A stretch of 42,880 nucleotides of DNA from Flavobacterium phragmitis (GTDB lineage: Bacteria; Bacteroidota; Bacteroidia; Flavobacteriales; Flavobacteriaceae), in contig NZ_FOMH01000015.1 of assembly GCF_900112575.1 (NCBI RefSeq), forward strand, positions 94,092-136,971, read 5' to 3'. Positions 1 through 7,120 of this stretch are shown here, piece by piece (within the stretch, counting starts at the first letter, position 1; every line of letters starts with the position of its first letter). Made by a program: the position numbers and the translations under genes. The notes below the pieces were generated by a model. It did no database searches, was not told the origin of the DNA, and saw only the letters and a program-made list of their open reading frames with translations.

Positions 1-72
1 GTTGGAGAAAAACAGATATTTACTTTCATGCAAAATGAAGGCCAGCATTCGATAATGATTTTAGGACTATAA
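1..72 (+). CDS. C-terminal end of a tail-fibre-like small protein (partial)
   Basis: An open frame enters from the left edge and ends at a TAA at 70-72. Its last residues (EKQIFTF..., then a hydrophobic IMILGL end) closely match the C-terminus of the complete 154-aa protein at 1363-1827 (EKQIFTF..., VLLLGV end). The next gene starts 2 bases later, just as the 873-aa gene starts 1 base after the 154-aa gene. I infer this is the tail of a paralogue of the 154-aa protein, so the two-gene unit is present at least twice. Only 23 residues are visible, so the function rests on that similarity. Confidence 0.7.
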   Translation, partial: VGEKQIFTFMQNEGQHSIMILGL

Positions 73-74
73 GT

Positions 75-1070
75 ATGGGGTTACGAAAAACAATATTTGG
101 ACGTAATAAAAGCAGTTATTATCTCTATTTTAAGACTAAAGCAGATTCAAGTGTTTTTAATATACAATTGACAGCAACTTATTCTGGCGCTGTACAAGTA
201 AAACTTGTAGGACTTACATCAAACTATGTTTATTATAAAGGTTTAAAGACCAATAATCAAAACTTTGATTTATCCTATAATACAATTGACGAAGAAATAG
301 GTTATTTTCTTTCAACAAAAGAATTTATCTGCTTTTATATCAACATGCCTTCCAAAAGTCTTACAATGATAGATTTTTCCAGATTTAGATGCACTTGGCT
401 TTCCGTAAATCAGTTACAAAACAACAATATTACAACATGTATTTGGGGAGGTGCTCACCTTGAAACAGCTTCTACTGGTTACGACTTTACAGGTAATTTG
501 AATTTTACTGAATCCATGTTACCAACTGATACAGTTTCTACTAGCAAGTTCATTACTTTAATCGTCCCGGAAACTAAAGTTACTGATGTTTATTTTTTGT
601 TGAACAATTTTAAAAATTTAACAAATTTAACTATTGGAAATTCCTTTGATAATTTTGTGTTTCCGTCGCCAATTACAAGCTTAAAACTTTCAAGTTTTAC
701 TATAAAAGCGGTACAGAATACTATACCTAACCTAATATTTGAGAACTGTCCAATGTTGAAGTTTTTTGACTTTCTTCTTATTAAAATTGTAAACATTACT
801 ATAGATAACTGTCCATTATTCGAAACTTTTAATGCATGGAACAATAAACCAATATTTGATATTAACCGAAAAGGATCTTCTAAAATTAAATCCGTCAATA
901 TAGGTTTAAACAGTTTTACCCCTGCCATTAAAGATAAAATAATCGATTATTGTGTAAATGATGGTGAGCTAAATGGTTGGTTGCAAATTTCAAAAACACC
1001 AAATCCGCCAACAAATATGACTGGACTTGCTATTTTAAAAGCGAGGGGCTGGACAGGAAATTCATTATAA
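75..1070 (+). CDS. LRR-like protein, probable tip module of a tail-fibre-type cassette
   Basis: This 331-aa protein has no signal peptide and no membrane segment. The first ~15 residues (MG...TIFGR.K) resemble the start of the 873-aa protein at 1829 (MG...TVFGRAK), but the bodies differ. Residues ~180-330 have short leucine/isoleucine-rich units (N-L-T-I, L-I-F-E-N-C-P-M-L, I-T-I-D-N-C-P-L-F), which suggest a degenerate leucine-rich-repeat solenoid. The C-terminus (LKARGWTGNSL) is the kind that often closes such LRR domains. It starts 2 bases after the preceding stop and is probably translationally coupled to it. The gene is very AT-rich, which fits recent acquisition. Function is unknown; an adhesion or receptor-binding role is inferred from context. 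Confidence 0.65.
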   Translation: MGLRKTIFGRNKSSYYLYFKTKADSSVFNIQLTATYSGAVQVKLVGLTSNYVYYKGLKTNNQNFDLSYNTIDEEIGYFLSTKEFICFYINMPSKSLTMIDFSRFRCTWLSVNQLQNNNITTCIWGGAHLETASTGYDFTGNLNFTESMLPTDTVSTSKFITLIVPETKVTDVYFLLNNFKNLTNLTIGNSFDNFVFPSPITSLKLSSFTIKAVQNTIPNLIFENCPMLKFFDFLLIKIVNITIDNCPLFETFNAWNNKPIFDINRKGSSKIKSVNIGLNSFTPAIKDKIIDYCVNDGELNGWLQISKTPNPPTNMTGLAILKARGWTGNSL

Positions 1071-1362
1071 TTCAAAATAAGATTAATCAAAAAACAATAC
1101 CAGACACAACGAATTTAGTGATTATAGTTTAAATAGTTATGAGTTTGTTTTTTTAAAACGGTTCACAATAATCTGATTGAATATCAATTCTTCCTTAATC
1201 AACAAATAATACTGATAGTTCTTGAAAGTTATTATCTACAACTCTTATTTTATTTGACAAAGCTATTTCTTTTCCTGATTTTAACTAGAGGATTCAACTC
1301 AATTTATTACAAACAAATACGATAATCTCTTTACAAGGTAAAGACAAAAAAATAACAATCAA
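1071..1362. other. AT-rich gap between the two cassettes
   Basis: This 292-base stretch has no convincing ORF, RNA gene or strong hairpin. It separates the first cassette from the second. It is where a promoter for the second pair would lie, but I see no clear TANNTTTG element. Confidence 0.5.
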
Positions 1363-1827
1363 ATGAACACAACCCACAACAGAATAAAAGTCTCCGATCT
1401 AGAAACCAATGATCCAGATAAAATTCTAATAACCAATGAAGATGGGGAATTAGAATTTAATGATTTAACCTCTTCCTTAGATTTCAAAACAATCAATGGA
1501 GAATCCATCATTGGAGATGGAAATATTGATTTATCAAATAAGCAGGATATTTCAAATCAGATTGAAGTAAGTACAAACCAAACCGTTTCTTCCAATTGGC
1601 ATGGCAAAACCATTCTTTTCACTGCAAGTTGCACTATTACAGTTCCCGCTGTATTAGTAGAAAGCTTTATCTTTAACGGAATCACTTTAGCTGGCGTTAC
1701 CATTACGTGGGTAATTACAGCCCCACACACTTGGCTGTTTGGAACACCTTCTCCCACAACTGAAAAACAAATTTTCACGTTTACAAAACGTGGCAATACA
1801 AATAGCGTTTTATTATTAGGAGTATAA
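1363..1827 (+). CDS. Small tail-fibre-like protein (cassette stalk/adaptor)
   Basis: This 154-aa protein has no signal peptide. Residues ~42-57 carry K-T-I-N-G-E-S-I-I-G-D-G-N-I, which fits the 'TINGQSIxGxGDI' motif common in phage tail fibre and baseplate-attached proteins. Residues ~65-150 are beta-rich, alternating hydrophobic and Thr/Val residues (TITVPAVLVESF, GVTITWVITAP). The C-terminus matches the partial protein at 1-72. The stop is 1 base before the start of the 873-aa repeat protein, so the two are almost certainly cotranslated. I infer a short trimeric-fibre-like stalk or a chaperone/adaptor for the downstream tip. No other virion genes are in the window, so prophage, tailocin or stand-alone surface use cannot be separated. 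Confidence 0.65.
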   Translation: MNTTHNRIKVSDLETNDPDKILITNEDGELEFNDLTSSLDFKTINGESIIGDGNIDLSNKQDISNQIEVSTNQTVSSNWHGKTILFTASCTITVPAVLVESFIFNGITLAGVTITWVITAPHTWLFGTPSPTTEKQIFTFTKRGNTNSVLLLGV

Positions 1828-1828
1828 T

Positions 1829-4450
1829 ATGGGAGCTCTATTACAAAATACAGTTTTCGGAAGAGCAAAAAATGCTTTCGTTTCGACTTGGAGAACTTCA
1901 AACATCTCTTCTGGTTCAAGTGCTGACAACCAAATAAAACTTCCTTTGGTTGCATCTGGAACCTATAATTTTTTAGTTGATTGGGGAGATGGAACTTCAA
2001 ACAACATTACAACATGGAATCAAGCTCAGGTCACGCATACTTATGCATCAGCAGGAAATTACACTATAAAAATAAACGGAATTTGTAAGGGATGGCAGTT
2101 TGGTAACGTAGGAGACAGATTGAAAATATTATCAATACAATCTTGGGGAAAACTTAAACTAGGAACATCATCATTTAATCATTTTCAAGGATGTTCCAAT
2201 TTAAATCTTTCGAATGTATCAGATATTTTGGATCTGACTGACACAACTTCAATTAGTGGTTTATTCGCAGGATGTTCTTCATTGACAACAATAGCTAGAA
2301 TTAACGAATGGAATGTTTCTTCTGTGTCTATTATGAGTGGCGTGTTTTCTGGTGCAACAGCATTTAATCAAAATTTAGGTTCTTGGAATGTTTCTGCTGT
2401 GACCAATTTTTCATTTATGTTTTCTGGTACAAATTCATTTAACAATGGCGGAAGTAACAGTATTAATAACTGGACAATTAATACCACATCCTCTGTCTTA
2501 ATGAATAGTATGTTTGCTGGTGCATTAATATTTAATCAACCCATCGGAGCTTGGAACACTTCTAAAGTTTCGAGTATGAATCAAATGTTTTTTAACGCAA
2601 CTACTTTTAATCAGCCAATAGGATCATGGAATACATCTGCAGTTACAGACATGAGCCAAATGTTTCAAGCGGCACTTAGTTTTGATCAAAATATTGGCTC
2701 TTGGAATATTTCAAATGTAATTAGTTTTTCAAGCATGTTTCGAGGTGCAAAGGTATTCAACAATGGTGGAAGCTCAGATATAAATAATTGGACAATCAAT
2801 ACCATTAGTAATGTATCGTTTAATTCTATGTTTGTTAGTGCTTCTAAATTCAATCAGCCTATTGGAAACTGGAATACTTTGAGAGTGACGAATATGAGTT
2901 ATATGTTTGATTCAGCTTCTGTATTCGACCAAGCTCTCGGAGATTGGAATATAGAAAATGTTACTATTACTGATTACATGTTTCAAAGTGCAATAGCTTT
3001 TAACAACGGAGGTATACCTAACATAAACAATTGGAATACTTCTAATGTTATTACAATGAACAATATGTTTTATAATGCAAAATCATTTAATCAAAACATC
3101 GGATCTTGGAATACGGCCAGTGTTACCACCATGTCCAATATGTTCAATAATGCAACATCATTTAATAATGGAGGAGATTCCAGTATTAGCAACTGGGTAA
3201 CAGCTTCTGCAACATCAATGTTTAATATGTTTAAATCTACTCCTTTTAATCAAAATATTGGAAATTGGGATGTTTCAAATGTTACTTCAATGGCTGGAAT
3301 GTTTGAGTCGGCAAAAGAATTCAATCAAAATTTAGGAAGCTGGAATGTTTCAAAAGTAACAGTATTTAATTTAATGTTTTCTATGGCTACAGCATTCAAT
3401 AATGGAGGAAGTCCCGATATCAATAATTGGGCAATAAATACTACAGCAGATGTAACAATGAATGCTATGTTTTACCAATGCGCAAACTTCAATCAGCCTA
3501 TAGGAAATTGGGACGTATCTAAAGTAACTAGTTTTCAGCAATTTTTAAATACTTGTTATACATTTAACCAATCGTTAAGCTTTTGGAATACCGCATCTTT
3601 AAAAAATGCAAATCAGATGTTTTCTGGTTGTGCAATCTTCGATGGTGATATAAGCAATTTTAATATGTCAAATGTTACTAATGCCTCAAACATGTTTCTT
3701 AATTGTTATGCTTTTAATAATGGAGGCAGTCCATTAATTAATTCTTGGGACGTAGGTTTGTTATCCAATGCTTCAGGAATGTTTAGTGGAGCTCGTGCAT
3801 TTAATCAGCCACTAAATAACTGGAATACGGTTTCCTTTACAAACACGTCGGGAATGTTCGGCAATGCAATGTCTTTTAATCAAAATATTGGAAATTGGAA
3901 CGTATCTAATGTAACCGATTTTTCTAATATGTTTACTTCAACTTCAACTCATAAATTTAATAATGGTGGAAGTCCGGATATTAATAACTGGACAATAAAA
4001 ACTAATGGTACTGTTGTCATGAATAGTATGTTTGCAACAAGTACGTCATTTAATCAGCCCCTAAATAATTGGAATACTTCTGCTGTAACAAACATGTCGT
4101 TTATGTTTTCTACTGCAGTTAGTTTTAACCAAGATATAGGAAACTGGAATGTTTCAAATGTTACAAATATGCAAGGCATGCTAAACAATACCACATCATT
4201 TAACCAAGATATAGGCAGATGGAATGTATTAAATGTCACAAACTTTGTAAATTTTATGAGTGCAAAAACACCTGCCACATTTACAAGTGCAAATCTAGAC
4301 GCAATATATAACGGCTGGAGCACAAGACCCGTTAAAACACCAATAAATATAACTTTTGGCACTGCAAAAAGGACTTCTGCGAGTAATGCTGGGAAATCTA
4401 TTTTAACCTCCGCACCAAATAATTGGGTTATTACAGATGGCGGAATATAG
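1829..4450 (+). CDS. BspA-family DUF285 repeat protein with PKD-like N-terminal region
   Basis: This is an 873-aa protein. Residues ~45-85 look PKD-like (WGDG at 52-55, HTYASAGNY at 70-78). From ~110 to ~810 it consists of ~25-residue BspA/DUF285 units of the form M-F-x-x-A-x-x-F-N-Q-x-I-G-x-W-N-x-S-x-V-T-x-M. Two unit types alternate: an FNQ type and a longer FNNGG..INNW type present seven times. The last ~60 residues (LDAIYNGW..., then NNWVITDGG) are a typical cap for this family. There is no signal peptide and no obvious type IX secretion C-terminal signal, unlike many Bacteroidota BspA surface proteins. The first residues resemble those of the 331-aa protein. In context it is probably a receptor-binding tip; a surface adhesin exported by another route is the alternative. 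Confidence 0.8.
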   Translation: MGALLQNTVFGRAKNAFVSTWRTSNISSGSSADNQIKLPLVASGTYNFLVDWGDGTSNNITTWNQAQVTHTYASAGNYTIKINGICKGWQFGNVGDRLKILSIQSWGKLKLGTSSFNHFQGCSNLNLSNVSDILDLTDTTSISGLFAGCSSLTTIARINEWNVSSVSIMSGVFSGATAFNQNLGSWNVSAVTNFSFMFSGTNSFNNGGSNSINNWTINTTSSVLMNSMFAGALIFNQPIGAWNTSKVSSMNQMFFNATTFNQPIGSWNTSAVTDMSQMFQAALSFDQNIGSWNISNVISFSSMFRGAKVFNNGGSSDINNWTINTISNVSFNSMFVSASKFNQPIGNWNTLRVTNMSYMFDSASVFDQALGDWNIENVTITDYMFQSAIAFNNGGIPNINNWNTSNVITMNNMFYNAKSFNQNIGSWNTASVTTMSNMFNNATSFNNGGDSSISNWVTASATSMFNMFKSTPFNQNIGNWDVSNVTSMAGMFESAKEFNQNLGSWNVSKVTVFNLMFSMATAFNNGGSPDINNWAINTTADVTMNAMFYQCANFNQPIGNWDVSKVTSFQQFLNTCYTFNQSLSFWNTASLKNANQMFSGCAIFDGDISNFNMSNVTNASNMFLNCYAFNNGGSPLINSWDVGLLSNASGMFSGARAFNQPLNNWNTVSFTNTSGMFGNAMSFNQNIGNWNVSNVTDFSNMFTSTSTHKFNNGGSPDINNWTIKTNGTVVMNSMFATSTSFNQPLNNWNTSAVTNMSFMFSTAVSFNQDIGNWNVSNVTNMQGMLNNTTSFNQDIGRWNVLNVTNFVNFMSAKTPATFTSANLDAIYNGWSTRPVKTPINITFGTAKRTSASNAGKSILTSAPNNWVITDGGI

Positions 4451-4490
4451 TTTCCTAGAAGTTATAGATACTGACTTCTAATTTTTCCAT

Positions 4491-4534
4491 ATTTATAAAA
4501 AACATTCAACTTGTGTTGAATGTTTTTTATAAAT
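4491..4534 (+). terminator. Rho-independent-type terminator closing the cassette array
   Basis: Two perfect 20-base inverted arms (4491-4510 and 4515-4534) enclose a 4-base loop. An A-run precedes the GC-containing core and a T-run follows it, so it could act on both strands. It lies 40 bases after the stop of the 873-aa gene. Confidence 0.85.
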
Positions 4535-4572
4535 ATAATGTTCGAAAAAAATAAATATCAAATTAAACATAG

Positions 4573-4602
4573 TTGACAAAAGCAACTAATTTTATATATT
4601 TG
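4573..4602 (+). promoter_or_regulatory. Bacteroidota-type promoter for the MarR-GNAT gene
   Basis: TTG at 4573-4575 is followed after 19 bases by TATATTTG at 4595-4602, matching the Flavobacterium consensus TTG-N17-23-TANNTTTG. The gene start is 25 bases further on, giving a short leader. Confidence 0.75.
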
Positions 4603-4627
4603 TATCTAAACAATACATTTAAATCCC

Positions 4628-5548
4628 ATGAATACCTCAACTTCAAAAATCAGAAGTTTCAACCGCTTTTATACCGCACATCTCGATATTTTAAACCAGC
4701 ATTATCTGGATAGTAATTATTCTTTGACTGAAGTCCGAATCTTATATGAAATCAGCGAAAGCGAAAGTATAACGGCTCAAAGATTAACCGAAATCTTAAA
4801 TCTGGATAAAGGCTATTTAAGCAGAATCCTGAAACGTTTTTTGAAAGAAAATCTCATAATCAGAGTTTCTTCTGAAGCAGATAAAAGAACTTTTAATATC
4901 AAATTGAGTGATTATGGGAATGAATTATTAAACGCTTTAAACACCAAATCTGAAAAACAGATTGAGAATAAAATTGAAAAACTGAATTTCACCGAAAAAG
5001 AAATATTAGTCAGTTCTATGCAAAAGGTTAGAAATCTTTTGACTGAAAATAAAATAGAACGTCATGAAATTTCGTATCGCCATAACATTAATCCAGGTGA
5101 TATTGGATACATTATTTATCTTCACGGTTATATTTACGGAAATGAATCTCATTTTTCTACTGATTTTGAAAAATATGTAATCAAGACTTTTTATCATTTT
5201 CTGGAGAATTATGATTCTGAAAATGACCGTATTTGGATGGCAGAATATAACAACAAAATTGTAGGCTGTATTGCAATTCAGCATCAACCGGAAAATGAAG
5301 CGCAACTGAGATGGTTTTTACTGGATCCTGCTTTTAGAGGACTTGGAATTGGTAAAAAACTCTTAAATGATGCTGTTGATTTTTGCCGAGAAAAGAAATT
5401 TAAAAATGTATTCCTGCTTACAACCAATCTTCAAAATAAAGCACTCGAAATGTATAAACTGGCCGGTTTTGAGCTTACCTCATCTGAAGAAGTACAGGAA
5501 TGGGGAAAAACATTTAATGAAGAACGTTATGATTTAAAACTGCAATAA
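4628..5548 (+). CDS. MarR-GNAT fusion: winged-helix regulator with acetyltransferase domain
   Basis: This is a 306-aa two-domain protein. Residues ~1-145 are a MarR-type winged helix; the recognition region includes LTEILNLDKGYLSRILKRF, followed by a beta wing with D-K-R. Residues ~155-306 are a GNAT N-acetyltransferase domain, with the acetyl-CoA motif A seen as RGLGIGKKLL and the later NKALEMYKLAGF. Such MarR-GNAT fusions are a known architecture; the acetyl acceptor is usually unknown. It has its own promoter and a terminator on each side, so it is monocistronic. It might regulate itself, but no operator can be identified with confidence. Confidence 0.9.
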   Translation: MNTSTSKIRSFNRFYTAHLDILNQHYLDSNYSLTEVRILYEISESESITAQRLTEILNLDKGYLSRILKRFLKENLIIRVSSEADKRTFNIKLSDYGNELLNALNTKSEKQIENKIEKLNFTEKEILVSSMQKVRNLLTENKIERHEISYRHNINPGDIGYIIYLHGYIYGNESHFSTDFEKYVIKTFYHFLENYDSENDRIWMAEYNNKIVGCIAIQHQPENEAQLRWFLLDPAFRGLGIGKKLLNDAVDFCREKKFKNVFLLTTNLQNKALEMYKLAGFELTSSEEVQEWGKTFNEERYDLKLQ

Positions 5549-5554
5549 AAAAAC

Positions 5555-5584
5555 AACCTCCAAAATCAACTGACTTTGGAGGTT
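5555..5584. terminator. Bidirectional terminator between convergent genes
   Basis: Perfect 10-base arms AACCTCCAAA (5555-5564) and TTTGGAGGTT (5575-5584) are flanked by an A-run on the left and a T-run on the right. It serves the MarR-GNAT gene on plus and the aminotransferase-like gene on minus. Confidence 0.85.
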
Positions 5585-5598
5585 TATTTTTTTTGTTT

Positions 5599-7107
5599 TT
5601 AATCTAACGAAAACCACTCTTTCACATCTTCCTCAATAGTTTCTTTTATCACAAGATGATCAAACTCATTGGTTACAGGATTATATTGATAATCTTTCTG
5701 CCATTCTTCAATATTTATAACAATTTCCTTAACAGCATTACAAATAAATGAAAGCTCTTCATTTTTCATTGTTGGATGAAGTGAAAGCCTTACCCAGCCC
5801 GGTTTTTCGGTTAAGTTTTTCTGAAGGATTCCGTTGGTTATCGTAGCTGATTTTTCTTCATCAATATCCAATAGAAAATGAGCATAAGTACTCGCACAAG
5901 ACCAGCCTCCGCGAACCTGAATTCCGAATCTATCATTTAAAAGCCTTACTATTAAATTGTAATGAATATTTTCAACAGTAAACGAAACACAGCCGATTCT
6001 TTCGGTTTCTAAATCTCCCAAAATGGTTAAACCTTTTATTTTCTGTAATTCAGAAAAACAAAGATCAAGCAGTTCTGTTTCTCTGTCTTTCATTTTTTGA
6101 ACACTCATTTTGTCTTTCAGTTCCAGACATAAAGCCGTTCGCATTACCTGCAAAAATCCGGGAGTTCCGCCATCTTCCTTTACTTCGATGGCATCACTGT
6201 AATGATATTCTCCCCAAGGATTGGTGCATTTTACATTTCCACCGCCTGGATTATCAGGAAAATTGGATTTGTAGAGTTTTTCGTTGAAAACCAAAATACC
6301 GCAGGTTCCGGGTCCGCCCAAAAATTTATGAGGCGAAAAGAAAATGGCATCCAATTGCTCTTCTGGATCTTTTGGATGCATATCAATTTGTACATAAGGC
6401 GCCGAAGCTGCAAAATCGACAAAACAATATCCTCCGTTTTGATGCATTATTTTAGCCAATTCATGATAAGGCGTAATAATTCCCGTTACATTCGAACAGG
6501 CCGTAAAAGAACCAATTTTTAATCGTCTATTAGAATATTTTTTAAGCTCTTCGGAAAGCATTTCCGGGTCGACTAAATTATTTTCGCCGCAAGGCAAAAC
6601 CACAACATCAGCAATGGTTTCATACCACGGAACCTGATTGGAATGATGCTCCATATGGGTAATAAAAACCACAGGTCTTTCCTCATCAAAATTCAGTTTT
6701 ACATTGTAAATATTATCCTCAGAACGCAGTCCCATAATACGCTGCAGCTTGTTTAAAGCTGCTGTCATTCCGGTTCCGGTTGTGACTAAACAATCTGATT
6801 CTGATGCATTAACATGTTTTTTAATTAACTGTCTCGCATATTGATAGGCATAAGTAGAAGCTTTTCCGGTCTGACTGGAAAAAGAATGTGTATTGGCAAT
6901 CATTGGTCCTATTTTTCGTAGCATAATGTCTTCAATAGGAAAATACAATCTGCCACTGGCAATCCAGTCAGCGTATAGTAAATGCTGTTCTCCGTAAATC
7001 GATTCGAACCTGTGAGTTATTCCTATTGTGTTCTCTCTAAACTCAGAGAAATAATTCTCCAATTCGCTTGGTTTTGTTTTCAAAATAGTGTCCATTTCGT
7101 TTATCAT
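5599..7107 (-). CDS. Class V aminotransferase / cysteine desulfurase-like PLP enzyme
   Basis: This is a 502-aa fold-type I PLP enzyme of the class V family (NifS/SufS/CsdA and relatives). Visible features are an N-terminal YADWIASGR entry, HHSNQVPW near the cofactor pocket, VDFAASAPY with the PLP-binding Asp, and FFSPHKFLGGPG with the Schiff-base lysine. A late R-G-G-W-S-C-A segment has a cysteine roughly where desulfurases keep their catalytic Cys. It is about 100 residues longer than SufS/IscS. There are no suf or isc genes nearby, so a housekeeping Fe-S role is unlikely to be its only one. It starts 13 bases after the dsbD-like stop and is last in that operon. Substrate is unknown; cysteine or a related amino acid is plausible. 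Confidence 0.85.
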   Translation of the reverse strand: MINEMDTILKTKPSELENYFSEFRENTIGITHRFESIYGEQHLLYADWIASGRLYFPIEDIMLRKIGPMIANTHSFSSQTGKASTYAYQYARQLIKKHVNASESDCLVTTGTGMTAALNKLQRIMGLRSEDNIYNVKLNFDEERPVVFITHMEHHSNQVPWYETIADVVVLPCGENNLVDPEMLSEELKKYSNRRLKIGSFTACSNVTGIITPYHELAKIMHQNGGYCFVDFAASAPYVQIDMHPKDPEEQLDAIFFSPHKFLGGPGTCGILVFNEKLYKSNFPDNPGGGNVKCTNPWGEYHYSDAIEVKEDGGTPGFLQVMRTALCLELKDKMSVQKMKDRETELLDLCFSELQKIKGLTILGDLETERIGCVSFTVENIHYNLIVRLLNDRFGIQVRGGWSCASTYAHFLLDIDEEKSATITNGILQKNLTEKPGWVRLSLHPTMKNEELSFICNAVKEIVINIEEWQKDYQYNPVTNEFDHLVIKETIEEDVKEWFSLD

Positions 7108-7120
7108 TTCTTAAAATGGT

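Noticed and set aside
1557..2000. Minus-strand frame of 147 codons across the cassette junction
   Set aside because: It overlaps two better-supported plus-strand genes and has no motif or promoter.
2340..4260. Possible CRISPR or non-coding repeat array
   Set aside because: The periodicity is in frame, varies at codon third positions and encodes DUF285 units.
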